From: Okeania sp. SIO2B3
Lineage (GTDB): Bacteria; Cyanobacteriota; Cyanobacteriia; Cyanobacteriales; Microcoleaceae
Reading direction: 5' to 3'
Length of the DNA stretch: 64,000 bases
NCBI RefSeq assembly: GCF_010672525.1
Contig: NZ_JAAHGH010000005.1
Location: 496,672-560,671 of the forward strand
Below are positions 27,592 to 37,150 of the stretch, one piece after another. The notes below the pieces were generated by a model. The model saw only the letters and a program-made list of their open reading frames with translations, had not been told where the DNA came from and searched no databases. The position numbers and the translations under genes were made by a program. The stretch's first letter is position 1, and each line of letters opens with the position of its first letter.

Positions 27592-27768
27592 GGGATAGTA
27601 GAAAATATTGTTTATATTGGTACAGATACTCGTGATGTGGTGTGTTTAACTGACAAAACTAAGATAGTTATCCGCAGATAAAATATTAATCCTTTTCATC
27701 TGAATCAATATGCTATTGGTGAGAAGGTTAAAGTTAATATTTATGTGGAAAATATTAGTGTTTTATAG
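27592..27768 (+). pseudogene. C-terminal fragment of a PotA-like ABC transporter ATPase
   Basis: The frame reads GIVENIVYIGTDTRDVVCLT, then KTKIVIRR, stop, NINPFHLNQYAIGEKVKVNI, then YVENISVL and a stop. This is the TOBE domain that ends spermidine/putrescine-type transporter ATPases (PotA). Only about 58 codons remain, with one in-frame TAA, and the ATPase domain is absent. A truncated relic; heptad-like CCCCTAC units and a CTGATTTTTCAG hairpin lie at the break point. Confidence 0.55.
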
Positions 27769-27900
27769 GAAAATTTGTCAGAAAAAGAAAGGGTTAAGTT
27801 GGCAAAGCATTCTTATAATTGAGATGGAAAAAAAGTTCTAAATCTAATGTTAATTTGGGATTGCCAATTTATCAAAAAGTAAATTATACTCAGAATTTTT

Positions 27901-30900
27901 ATGCTAGAAATAAACTTTCAACAAATTCGTCCTTATAATGGTGGTTTAAGAGAAGCATTTGAAGAATTATGCTGTCAAATATTTCATCGTTTGCCTAATA
28001 TTTCAGACCGAAATTTTCAATTACCAAAAGATAGTCAATTTCAACGTTTTCGAGGTGCTGGTGGTGATGGTGGAGTTGAAGCAATTTGGATTTTGCCTAA
28101 AGGTGATAAATGGGGACTTCAGGCGAAATATTTTGATAAATTAGAAAAGGCTCAATTTGATCAAATGGAGGACTCACTGAAAACAGCAGTAAAAAATCAT
28201 CCTGAACTTACACAATACATATTTTGTATTTCATTCAATTTTACGGGGCGAACAGGTAGAGGAAAAGGAAAAATTGATACATTAGAAGAATGGAAAAAGA
28301 AACAATTACAACAACTAGCATCCAATAATATTTATCTTTCTATTGAATTTTGGAGTGAAAGTGTACTGAGAGATTATTTACTTGCTGTTGATAGTGGGGG
28401 TGGTTTACGTCGCTATTGGTTTGACCGAGAGGTAATGACAAATAATTGGCTTCAACAACGATTAAATGATGCTGAAGTTCAAGCTGGTCAACGTTATTCT
28501 CCTCAACTTTCTGTAAATGTTCGTGCTTTTGATGCTTTAAATGCTTTTACTTATCAAGATAGTTGGAAAGAAAAAAATGAGCGATATTTTGAAGAATTTA
28601 CAGATAATTTTCAAAGATGGGATAGTCATGTAAAAGTTGATAATGATTTATCAGAAAATAGCAGTCGAATAGTTAAAAATATTACTCATCAACTGATTTA
28701 TCTGAAGGATGTTTTAAGTAAAGATTGTCAATCTTATATTGATGCAAAAAAAGTCAGTTCACAAGTTTATAGTTTAGTAGAAAATACAAGAAAAACCGAG
28801 AAAATTTTCCTTAATGCTCTTCTTGAAAAACATGGTAAAAATGCAGATACTCCTGGATTTAGACAATTTGAAGCCGAATATAATTGTCACTTTCCTGCTG
28901 CAAAGCTAGATACTACTCGCGATTTACTTAAATGTCTAAAGAAAATTTTTGAATGGATAAATACTCAAGAATTTCTTTTGCCTAGAAGTCAATTTATGCT
29001 GCTTCGGGGATGTGCTGGAGTTGGTAAAACTCACGCTATTGTAGACCATGCTCTACATATTCATAAAAAAGAACAAATATGTCTAATATTTTATGGTGAA
29101 GATTTTACTGGAGATGAACCTTGGAAAATTATTATTAATAAATTGGGATTCTCTGGAAATATCAGCCGAGACGAACTTTGGGGAATGATTGATGCAGCAG
29201 CAGAAGCAACTGAAAAATCTGCAATAATTTATATTGATGCACTTAATGAATCACCAGAAAGGGGAAGATGGAAAATATCTTGGTTAGCACCTTTAGTTCA
29301 ACAAATTACTAATTTTCCTAGATTAAAATTATGTGTTTCATGTCGCGATACTTATTTAGATGAAGTATTTGATGAAAGTCAAAAAAATAAATTTATTGAG
29401 TTTGAACATAATGGTTTTTTTGGGCGTGAATTTGATGCGATTAAACAATTTTTTGAATTTTATCAGTTAGATCCACCAGCTACTCCATTACTACAATCAG
29501 AATTTACTAATCCTTTATTTTTACATTTAATTTGTCAAGCTATACAAGGTTTAGAATCTCGCTCAATTCCTCTTGGTAGTGTGGGATTTACTGATATTTT
29601 ACGCTTATTACTTGAGGAAAAAAATCAAAGAATAGCAGAAATTTGCCGTTACGATAAAAGAGATGAAAATGTGACTCAAGCTGTTAATGCTTTAGCTACA
29701 AAAATGGCTGAATCAAAAACTCGCCTACTTTCAAGAGAAACAGCAGAAGAAATTGTTAACCAAATATTTTTTGTTAATGATAGCGATCGCTCACTATTTA
29801 TTCAGTTAGAAAAGGAAGGATTAATTGCTTTAATTGAACAAAGAAGTAGACCTATTGCACCTAAACAATGGTTTTGTCGTTTTACATTTGAGCGTGTGGC
29901 AGATTTTTTAATTGCTTTGTTTTTCTTGGAGGGAATTGAATCTTACCAACCGAATTCTACTAATCCTAATACTATACAATCAGTTAATAAATTAAGGGAT
30001 ATTATTATTCCTGATGCTTTTGATGAAAATTTCAGTCAAAATAAGGGTTTGCTAGAAGCATTTTCGATTATTTTACCTGAGAAATTTCAGGTAGAATTAA
30101 CTGATGTTATCCAAAATGAAAATATAGACCGTTACAATTTTTTATTGCCAATTATTAGTTCTGGATTTCAATGGCGTGCTATTAAAACTTTTTCTGAAAA
30201 AACTAAAGAGTTAATTATTGAAGGATTATCTAATTCTAATTCTTGTCCCACAATTTTAGATGCCATTTTTGGAATTGCTGTCATTCCAAATCATCCACTT
30301 AATGCTGAATTTATTGATGAGTTATTAAATCAACATAGTTTAACAAGTAGAGACCCTTTTTGGTCTGCTTTGCTTCAGGAAGATTTTGAGAAAAAAGGCG
30401 GAGCTTGGCGTTTAATTGAATGGTCGCTTCAAGCAGATTTATCTTCATTTAGTCAAGAAACAAGTCGTTTATGGGCAATATTTTTAAGTTGGTGTTGTGC
30501 TGCTTCAGATAGAAGAGTTAGAGATAGAGCAACTAAAGGTTTAACCAGACTTTTTATGAGTCATTCTAGTATTATTAAAATTACTCTAGTTCGATTTTTT
30601 GATATTGATGATGATTATGTTTTGGAAAGGGTGAGTTTAGCTACTTATAGTGGAATTTTACTTTTAGATAATAATGATTTACTTCGGGATGTTGCCAATA
30701 CAATTTATACTCAGGTTTTTGATCTAGAAAAGATTCCTGAAAATGCTCTTATCCGTGATTGGTTAAGATTAATTATTGAACTAGCTTATAGTCGGAATTT
30801 GTTAAGCGATACTATTGATGCTAGTAAATTTAGACCACCTTACAATAGTCAATTCATTGAAATTCCGTCAGAAGAAGATATTGCTCATTTAAGAAAGAAA

Positions 30901-32358
30901 GATGCTTTTAAAGGAAATATGAAATTAGCTGGAACTGATTTTGCCAGATATGTTTTAGAAGGTCGTGTTCTTTCTCATTATTACAGCGTTGAAAATTTAG
31001 AAATAGGGCAAGACATTTTCCAAGAAAATATGAATCTAAATGAATTATTCTTCGATACATTAGTTAAAAATCTAGAAATAGAGCAAGATATTTCCCAAGA
31101 AAATATGAATCTAAATGAATTATTCCTCGATACATTAACTGAAACTGATTTTGCCAGTTCTATGTTAGAATCTCATGTTATTTATAATGATGACAGCGTT
31201 GAAAATCCAAGAATAGAACAACAAGAAATTCATCGTTGGTTTATTAAAAGTGTTTCTGAATTAGGTTATCCAGGTTTAAATGAAAAATGCTACAAATACG
31301 ATTTATCTCTTCTCAGAAAATATGGAAGTGGAAGAGGACGACAAACTTGGGCTGAAAGACTTGGCAAAAAATATTACTGGATTTTATTACAACGTTTAGC
31401 AGGAATTTTAGCAGACCATTTACCAAGAAAAATAAATTCATGGGAAAATGAAACTTCTCTCCCAAGATTACAAGGTATAGATATACGAGATATCGACTCT
31501 ACTGATTTACGAGCTTTCTTATCTAAATCAAAAGTTAATACAGAATGGTATAAACCTGTTGATTATAGTTTCGATAAAGTCTCTGATTTAAATGATAGTA
31601 AATGGATAGAATTACAGGATTTTCCTAACATAGAACAAATAATACAAACTACCGATAATCGAGGGGAAAAATGGTTGCATCTTTCACTAAATTCTTCATT
31701 GAAAAAAGTTGTATCTAATCAAACTAATGCCAAATACCCCTGTCGAGATTTAGTAACCATTATTAGAACAGTATTTGTACCTTTTTCTGATATTGAGGCT
31801 ATCAAAAAAGAATTATATTCTACTAAATTTTATCCTGATTTACAACTGCCAAATGATTATAAATTATTGATGGGAGAGTATCCAAATACCATAGCTTCTC
31901 AGCAGCGTTTTGAAACTGGGGAAATATCCTTAAAATACAATCTACCAGGTACAGACCATGCTGAATTTACAACTATTGAACTATTAAGAGGTAATGACTG
32001 GGAATATGATTGTAGTCAAGAAGAGTCTATCCCAAGTTTGAATGTTCCCGTGCCAGATTTAGTGAATTTTGGAAACTTAAAGTGGAATACTAAATCTAGT
32101 TGGATAGATGAAGGAAAAGTTGTTCAAATTACTGAAGTTTCTACAGAAAGTGATTTTGGTCTTTTGATTAAAAGTAATTATCTGAAACAATTTATTAAAA
32201 CCTCCTCCTTAGCTATAGTTTTTATTGGATTTCAACAAAAATTAGTCAGTAGTGAACCTTTTTCTATTCCTAGTGTTCATGAAATTAGAACTGTATCTAT
32301 ATTTGATAAAGACAATATCATTAATATTTATAATATGAACAGAATTGGTAATAATTAA
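27901..32358 (+). CDS. Nuclease-STAND ATPase fusion, Avs-like antiphage protein
   Basis: A 1485-residue protein. The N-terminus (about 1-150) is a PD-(D/E)XK nuclease of Mrr/Cap4 flavour: Glu21-Glu22, RGAGGDGGVEAIW (Asp56, Glu60), then GLQAKYF (Gln74-x-Lys76). A helical linker leads to a STAND-type P-loop ATPase: Walker A GCAGVGKTH (370-378), Walker B AIIYIDALNE (Asp446), and CVSCRDTYL. The remaining 900 residues are helical repeat-like sequence ending in a beta-rich part, as expected of a ligand-sensing arm. This layout is that of AVAST (Avs) proteins, which recognise phage proteins and then cut DNA. A recent internal duplication lies at about residues 1035-1085. Single gene, low GC, no partner in the same direction. 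Avs membership is inferred; fold calls come from motifs. Confidence 0.75.
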   Translation: MLEINFQQIRPYNGGLREAFEELCCQIFHRLPNISDRNFQLPKDSQFQRFRGAGGDGGVEAIWILPKGDKWGLQAKYFDKLEKAQFDQMEDSLKTAVKNHPELTQYIFCISFNFTGRTGRGKGKIDTLEEWKKKQLQQLASNNIYLSIEFWSESVLRDYLLAVDSGGGLRRYWFDREVMTNNWLQQRLNDAEVQAGQRYSPQLSVNVRAFDALNAFTYQDSWKEKNERYFEEFTDNFQRWDSHVKVDNDLSENSSRIVKNITHQLIYLKDVLSKDCQSYIDAKKVSSQVYSLVENTRKTEKIFLNALLEKHGKNADTPGFRQFEAEYNCHFPAAKLDTTRDLLKCLKKIFEWINTQEFLLPRSQFMLLRGCAGVGKTHAIVDHALHIHKKEQICLIFYGEDFTGDEPWKIIINKLGFSGNISRDELWGMIDAAAEATEKSAIIYIDALNESPERGRWKISWLAPLVQQITNFPRLKLCVSCRDTYLDEVFDESQKNKFIEFEHNGFFGREFDAIKQFFEFYQLDPPATPLLQSEFTNPLFLHLICQAIQGLESRSIPLGSVGFTDILRLLLEEKNQRIAEICRYDKRDENVTQAVNALATKMAESKTRLLSRETAEEIVNQIFFVNDSDRSLFIQLEKEGLIALIEQRSRPIAPKQWFCRFTFERVADFLIALFFLEGIESYQPNSTNPNTIQSVNKLRDIIIPDAFDENFSQNKGLLEAFSIILPEKFQVELTDVIQNENIDRYNFLLPIISSGFQWRAIKTFSEKTKELIIEGLSNSNSCPTILDAIFGIAVIPNHPLNAEFIDELLNQHSLTSRDPFWSALLQEDFEKKGGAWRLIEWSLQADLSSFSQETSRLWAIFLSWCCAASDRRVRDRATKGLTRLFMSHSSIIKITLVRFFDIDDDYVLERVSLATYSGILLLDNNDLLRDVANTIYTQVFDLEKIPENALIRDWLRLIIELAYSRNLLSDTIDASKFRPPYNSQFIEIPSEEDIAHLRKKDAFKGNMKLAGTDFARYVLEGRVLSHYYSVENLEIGQDIFQENMNLNELFFDTLVKNLEIEQDISQENMNLNELFLDTLTETDFASSMLESHVIYNDDSVENPRIEQQEIHRWFIKSVSELGYPGLNEKCYKYDLSLLRKYGSGRGRQTWAERLGKKYYWILLQRLAGILADHLPRKINSWENETSLPRLQGIDIRDIDSTDLRAFLSKSKVNTEWYKPVDYSFDKVSDLNDSKWIELQDFPNIEQIIQTTDNRGEKWLHLSLNSSLKKVVSNQTNAKYPCRDLVTIIRTVFVPFSDIEAIKKELYSTKFYPDLQLPNDYKLLMGEYPNTIASQQRFETGEISLKYNLPGTDHAEFTTIELLRGNDWEYDCSQEESIPSLNVPVPDLVNFGNLKWNTKSSWIDEGKVVQITEVSTESDFGLLIKSNYLKQFIKTSSLAIVFIGFQQKLVSSEPFSIPSVHEIRTVSIFDKDNIINIYNMNRIGNN

Positions 32359-32406
32359 TAGTTAGTCTTGTACAGGGGTTTAATAACCAAACCCCTACAA
32401 AAATAT

Positions 32407-34491
32407 TTAATCAATACCATATTGCGATCGCAATACCATATACAAAATCCGAGATAACTCCCGTCGTTTCAAAGGTTGAGCATCCAAAGGTGTACCGGAA
32501 GACCCAAATAACTGAAACACATCAAAATCTCCACTTTTACCAACAATAAACGCTAACTGCTCCCGCGTACATTGTAAATTTGGCGCAAAATATCCATTTC
32601 CCACTCCCGAAACAATACCTTTTGCTGCCATAGTTTCAACAGCACGATAGGCAAAATGCTCCTTCGGTACATCGAGAAAAGTGGGAAACTGAGGATTAAG
32701 CATTTCAAAACCCATCACATTTACCACCGCTACCGAAACAACTGCTCGGTTTACCGTTCCCTCTGGTAGAAAATATAAATGATTGTAATTCTCAGTCCGT
32801 ACAAAACCTGCCACCGCAAGAATTTGTATCGCCTCAAAGTCAGGGTCGTCATGGGAAATATCGTTATACCAAAATAGGGGAATTTGATTACGAGTTAACA
32901 AACCCTGAAATTTATAAATGAGTCGTTTATTTGTAGCAATAGTCCGAATATCCACCCCTTCATTCAGAGCAAAAGCAGCTAAATGACCCCCTGCTTCACC
33001 GATCGCCCACTCAACAGCGTGCATCCGATATACAGAATTACTCAAATGAGTCGTGCCAATACTTTTCGCCGATAAAATTAGATTATCCGTATTGATAGGC
33101 ACCATTGCTTTTAACGCAATAGTAAAAGGCAAACATTTCATCTCATCTTTACTGTTAAAAACAAGATGGTTCGGGTTATCGGTGGGATGAATATCAAACA
33201 AAGCATAATGACCGATACCAACGCTGTCTTCAAAACATCGTCCCCGTGCTTGTTCGCCATAATATTGTTGCGCAGTATCTCGATAAACAATAGTTGTTAA
33301 TGCTATCCCTCTTCTTGCTTCACGGATATAGGGTTCGAGGGCAATACCATCATTAGTCCAAGTCAAGTCTCCCCGTGGTTTTAATTCCCCTACCTTACCT
33401 ATTAATATCCAGTTGTTGGTTTTCAATGTTTGCGACTGGAGGTAATAGATATAAGCTTGGGTATATTCCCTTGCTTGCTGAAGATGTTTTTGGCGGTCGC
33501 TCCGACTCACCCCAGTCAACAAACCAACTTTATAATCATTGGACTCATAATTGAGGATAGTTACATCACCATTACTCGTAGTTGGAATATATCCTTCCTT
33601 GAGACGTCTTATCCGTCGATAAGTAAAAATTGCAAACCGCTCAAAAAATGCTCGTCCTTGATAAGTGCTGGTAAATTTATCTGTCTGTAACCAAGGTTCG
33701 ATGCCATAACCTTCTGGTTTAGCGATGGGAACACCTGCTCCCTCAGCAGTTTTTTCCACAGCAGCACAAAAAGTGATTGACTGTTGACATTCGGGAAAAG
33801 GTTGTTGGGGAAGAAGTGGTTCACCCGTGTCGTTTTGTGATTCTTGTCCGACTCTGGATTCAATATTTCCTAATTCTAGTAAGTCTCCCAAGTCTGTCGC
33901 TTCAATAGTAATTTGAGCATTGACTGTAAAACGTTGATTATTCTGCACATCTTGAAATACAACACCCGTTACCTGTCGTCGTTCATTGGGAGATTGACTA
34001 AACAAAATTTCTACAGGTTCAGCAAAAGGAATGAGGGTTAATTTGCCGTTGCTGAGAAAATCTTCGATCGCTTCGTTAAGCGCTTGTGCCATAACTACAG
34101 TTGTCGTGGCAAAATTACTTACCCAACCCCCACCAGGGTTATCAATTTTCTTACCATTAACTGGTTGGAGTTCCCGACTACGTTCGCGGAATTGCCATTG
34201 AGTCTGGGAAAAGGCGTATTTGTCTCGGTCTACTTTATCTTCATATATTTCCCCTGGATTAAATTTTTTGTCTAGTTGAGGGTCGTCGGAAGCGGGTAAT
34301 GCTTGAGTTGTAAATTGTCCGCCTAATATTTGTTTTGGTTGCACCAGGCAAACATTTGCACCCGCTTTTAATGCACCCAGGGTTGCCGAATATGCTGCAG
34401 TGGAACCACCCACTATTAATATGGGAAATGAGAAAATTTGACCATCGGTGGGTCTGGTAAAAAAGCGATCGTCTAATATACTGTTGCTCAT
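32407..34491 (-). CDS. FAD-dependent oxidoreductase with C-terminal SLH-like domain
   Basis: A 694-residue flavoprotein of the FAD_oxidored type (PF12831-like). The N-terminal dinucleotide fold reads ILIVGGSTAAYSATLGALKA, an atypical G-G-S-x-A form, followed by VCLVQPKQILGGQFTTQALP. Other family-like blocks are IEATDLGDLLELGNIE, RRGIALTTIVYRD and LSAKSIGTTHLSNSVYRM. The end (about 600-690) is an S-layer-homology-like module: FAYRAVETMAAKGIVSGVGN, then NGYFAPNLQCTREQLAFIVG. SLH modules normally bind cell-wall polymers outside the cell, yet no signal peptide is visible here, so location is unclear. Substrate unknown. Monocistronic. Confidence 0.8.
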   Translation of the reverse strand: MSNSILDDRFFTRPTDGQIFSFPILIVGGSTAAYSATLGALKAGANVCLVQPKQILGGQFTTQALPASDDPQLDKKFNPGEIYEDKVDRDKYAFSQTQWQFRERSRELQPVNGKKIDNPGGGWVSNFATTTVVMAQALNEAIEDFLSNGKLTLIPFAEPVEILFSQSPNERRQVTGVVFQDVQNNQRFTVNAQITIEATDLGDLLELGNIESRVGQESQNDTGEPLLPQQPFPECQQSITFCAAVEKTAEGAGVPIAKPEGYGIEPWLQTDKFTSTYQGRAFFERFAIFTYRRIRRLKEGYIPTTSNGDVTILNYESNDYKVGLLTGVSRSDRQKHLQQAREYTQAYIYYLQSQTLKTNNWILIGKVGELKPRGDLTWTNDGIALEPYIREARRGIALTTIVYRDTAQQYYGEQARGRCFEDSVGIGHYALFDIHPTDNPNHLVFNSKDEMKCLPFTIALKAMVPINTDNLILSAKSIGTTHLSNSVYRMHAVEWAIGEAGGHLAAFALNEGVDIRTIATNKRLIYKFQGLLTRNQIPLFWYNDISHDDPDFEAIQILAVAGFVRTENYNHLYFLPEGTVNRAVVSVAVVNVMGFEMLNPQFPTFLDVPKEHFAYRAVETMAAKGIVSGVGNGYFAPNLQCTREQLAFIVGKSGDFDVFQLFGSSGTPLDAQPLKRRELSRILYMVLRSQYGID

Positions 34492-34596
34492 GGTTATTTT
34501 GGATGTGGAACTTTATAGCAAAAGACTGATTATATCATGTCCGCTTGAATACTTATATAGCGCTACGCGCAAGTCAAAAGTTAAAAGTCAAAAGTA

Positions 34597-34749
34597 ATAT
34601 CATGTCCGGTTGAATAATTAGACTTTGGTGGAAGGAAGGCAGAAAGCATCCCCCCCAACCCCCCTTTGAAAGGGGGGGGGTAGGCAGAAGGTTTTCTCAA
34701 GAGTGTCACCTTAATTTTATACACAAACGATGCTACCGGAAATGATATA
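34597..34749. mobile_element. MITE-like element, family 1 (copy 2)
   Basis: Left end ATATCATGTCCGGTTGAAT, right end ACAAACGATGCTACCGGAAA then TGATAT, about 153 bases. The block AATTTTATACACAAACGAT is shared with copy 1. A solitary left end, ATATCATGTCCGCTTGAAT, occurs just before it at 34534. The inside holds a C7/G9 palindrome (CCCCCCTTTGAAAGGGGGGG). Confidence 0.65.
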
Positions 34750-34875
34750 GTATCTGACTGAGTTTGAGCATTGATAAATGTCCTAACCTATTTGCGTTAT
34801 AAATAAGGGAGTAGGGATATTTGCCCTGTGTAACAAGCATGATCGATATTTGCTACAAATAGCTAGGTTATTTTG

Positions 34876-34995
34876 GCGTTGGTGAAAAGAGGTATGATAT
34901 CTTGTCCGGATAAGAGCGCAAACAAAAAACTTTCTCCCTTTACTGCTCTTTCTTCTTCTTTATTCCCCTCCTGGGAGGGGCTAGGGGTGGGTTGA
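34876..34995. repeat. Dispersed repeat and GC-rich palindrome
   Basis: 34876-34955 is a direct copy of 23691-23760. TTCCCCTCCTGGGAGGGGCT and then AGGGGTGGGTT at 34962-34994 is one of five copies of the GC-rich palindrome. Confidence 0.65.
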
Positions 34996-35015
34996 CTCCT
35001 CCTTACTTAACAAAT

Positions 35016-35603
35016 TTATAACTGTTTAACCGGATTTGATATAACTGCCTCATCAAAAATAGCATTAGTTAAATTTGCATCCTCAAAAGATGTTTTTGAT
35101 AACTTCTCCAACTTGATAACAACTTGAAAAAACAAAATTATCGCCAATCCAAAAACTATTCCGGAACACAAAAATAATAACAATGCCTTAACTATATTTC
35201 CAGCAAAAAAAGAGATAATACCACTCGAACCAATAACTGCTGAAGTACCTGTTAAAACCGCAGCAATAATCTCATTCTCAGCATTAGTAATGGCAACCGC
35301 CACAACCCCAGTTCCAATTAAAGCAGCAACCCCTGCCATTTCACCAGCAACAAAACTAGCAAAAGCACTCGCAATAGTAACAGCGATCGCCGCTCCAGCA
35401 CAACGAGCGATCAAAGTCCTAATTTTGCTCCTACATTGTCCAATTTTTGCACCTCGAAAATTTGCCTCTGCTAGGATAGCATCCTGAAAATTGCAACCTC
35501 TCAAGTCAGAACCGCTAAAATTAGCTCCTGTCAGGTCTTGACCTTGAAAATCACGATGTCGTAGGTCTTGCTGAGAAAAATCCAAAGGTAATAGTTGATT
35601 CAT
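35016..35603 (-). CDS. Pentapeptide-repeat membrane protein
   Basis: A 195-residue protein. Residues 7-55 are pentapeptide repeats of A(D/N)LxX type (DLTGANFSGSDLRGCNFQDA). The middle (about 62-165) holds three to four hydrophobic stretches, glycine and alanine rich (AGVAALIGTGVVAVAITNAE; ALLLFLCSGIVFGLAIILFF). The tail returns to a pentapeptide pattern, SFEDANLTNAIFDEAV, and then ends abruptly in ISNPVKQL. Such membrane-anchored pentapeptide proteins are common in filamentous cyanobacteria, usually longer, so this one is probably truncated at the C-terminus. Function unknown. Confidence 0.75.
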   Translation of the reverse strand: MNQLLPLDFSQQDLRHRDFQGQDLTGANFSGSDLRGCNFQDAILAEANFRGAKIGQCRSKIRTLIARCAGAAIAVTIASAFASFVAGEMAGVAALIGTGVVAVAITNAENEIIAAVLTGTSAVIGSSGIISFFAGNIVKALLLFLCSGIVFGLAIILFFQVVIKLEKLSKTSFEDANLTNAIFDEAVISNPVKQL

Positions 35604-35904
35604 AGTATTTTCAAAAAGGAATTAAGTAGAGGTAATAGACATCTGGTGAAAAAGATATAGACTTTTTGCACATAGCAGGCAACAGGGAATAGATTTTTAG
35701 GAAAAAAGTACGAAAAATGATTTAGGGGGCTGACTTTTACAACTCTAGCTAATGTTAAATAAAGGGTAAGTTTATTTTCTGGAGATGTCTAATTATTAAT
35801 TATTAATTGTTAATTATTAATTATTAATTTTTGCCATAGGTCGCAACAACTCCCCAACCAAAATCACACAATCGAGAAATTCTCTAGGAGCGATGTAGCT
35901 GCCG
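35604..35904. other. Repeat-rich gap
   Basis: TTAATTATTAATTA-type repeats at about 35788-35830 and an AT-rich remainder. No gene seen. Confidence 0.4.
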
Positions 35905-36060
35905 CACTTGCTCCGCCAACGCGTCATCTTCCCCTAAAATCATTTCCTGTTGATATCCATCTTCAGTAGGTTGTCAATACACATACAACTGACGATGATT
36001 CACATCCAACACCCAATAATCCTCTATTCCAGACTTTGCATACTCTTTTCCTTTCACCTC
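35905..36060 (-). pseudogene. C-terminal remnant of a Uma2 gene
   Basis: The minus strand reads EVKGKEYAKSGIEDYWVLDV, NHRQLYVY, an in-frame TGA, then QPTEDGYQQEMILGEDDALA. This is the familiar tail of a Uma2 (DUF820) protein with its N-terminal two thirds missing and one stop inside. The tail ends in a GCGATGTAGCTGCCGC repeat-like segment. Confidence 0.6.
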
Positions 36061-36162
36061 AAAATCACTTTTTATTAGCTAGTATTTATATTTTAATATG
36101 CTAGGTTATAATTATATCCTGTATATCCTGAAAAACCATAAATCTAAACCTCAACTTAGATA

Positions 36163-36579
36163 ATGCCACAATACGATTTGTATCACAACGAAGTTAAAAA
36201 TGCGTTGAGCAAAGATGGCTGGACTATCACTAACGATCCTTATACTCTAGAATATAAAGGGCTGCGTTTGTATGCAGACTTAGGAGCAGAAAAACTATTA
36301 GCCGCCGAAAGAGCAGAACAGAAAATAGCCGTAGAAATCAAAGTGTTTAATAGTTCTTCACAAGTAACCGAACTACAAAAAACTATTGGACAATATAATA
36401 TGTATCGAAGCATATTGCGTCGTGTTAATCCAGACAGGAAATTATATTTAGCAATTCCCCAAGAGGTTTACCAAGATTTTTTTCAACAACCAGCTATTCA
36501 AGATATTGTCAGCGACCAAACAATTAATTTATTCATTTTCGATCCAGATAAGGAGGTAATTATTCAATGGCTAAATTAG
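36163..36579 (+). CDS. xisH: XisH-family protein (pair 1)
   Basis: A 138-residue XisH protein. In Anabaena XisH is one of the factors needed for excision of the fdxN element; most cyanobacterial copies are not next to that element. The fold is a small PD-(D/E)XK-like one: DLYHNEVKNALSKDGWTITN, LYADLGAEKLLAAER, KIAVEIKVFNSSS (Glu-x-Lys), and YLAIPQEVYQDFF. It overlaps the next gene by 13 bases, the typical XisH-XisI coupling. No XisF recombinase is visible in this window, so the pair is probably a free-standing module, perhaps toxin-antitoxin-like. Confidence 0.92.
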   Translation: MPQYDLYHNEVKNALSKDGWTITNDPYTLEYKGLRLYADLGAEKLLAAERAEQKIAVEIKVFNSSSQVTELQKTIGQYNMYRSILRRVNPDRKLYLAIPQEVYQDFFQQPAIQDIVSDQTINLFIFDPDKEVIIQWLN

Positions 36580-36920
36580 AACCTAAATTAGAACATTACC
36601 GCAAAATTATTATCCAAATTCTCCAAAAACACGCCCAATATCAACCCAGTCATGGAAACATTGAACCACTATTGGTTTGCGATCCAATAATGAATAATTA
36701 TTTATTGCTTGATACAGGATGGGATGAAACAGGGCGAGTTCATGCTGTTGTTTTGCATCTGCGCATTTTGGGAGAAAAAATTTACATTGAGTCAGATGGA
36801 ACTGAAAGAGGAGTTGCTTTAGAACTTTTAGAATTAGATATTCCTAAAGAAGATATTGTTTTAGGATTTATTCGACCAAAAAGTAGGCATTTAACTAATT
36901 TTTCAGTAGATTTTAGTTAG
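36567..36920 (+). CDS. xisI: XisI-family protein (pair 1)
   Basis: A 117-residue XisI protein: the N-terminal helix KLEHYRKIIIQILQKHAQYQ, the strand block NYLLLDTGWDETGRVHAVVL, IYIESDGTERGVALELLELD, then IPKEDIVLGFIRPKSRHLT, all family hallmarks. Its start overlaps the end of xisH by 13 bases in another frame, so the two are translated together, and the products probably act as a complex. About 45% like the other XisI copies in this window by eye. Confidence 0.93.
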   Translation: MAKLEPKLEHYRKIIIQILQKHAQYQPSHGNIEPLLVCDPIMNNYLLLDTGWDETGRVHAVVLHLRILGEKIYIESDGTERGVALELLELDIPKEDIVLGFIRPKSRHLTNFSVDFS

Positions 36921-37150
36921 TATTTCAGATTAAGTATTTAAATTATAGTAGTGGAATGACATATCTAAAATAGTGCCCTGCGACGGATTTTTAAATCCCT
37001 TTAAAAGTGACGAATAATTTTGGATTGAGAATTTATTTAATTAGTAATAATTTTAGATAATTATGAGTATTTATGTGACATTACTAAGAATAATTCAGTA
37101 ATATGCCGTCAACTGTTAGATTGATTTTTCACATATTCTTTAATAACAGG
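36921..37150. other. Convergent gap
   Basis: AT-rich, between xisI and the convergent NB-ARC gene. No clear terminator or gene is seen. Confidence 0.3.

Noticed and set aside
36163-36920. fdxN-type excision element
   Set aside because: XisH and XisI alone are common; no XisF recombinase or split nif gene is present.
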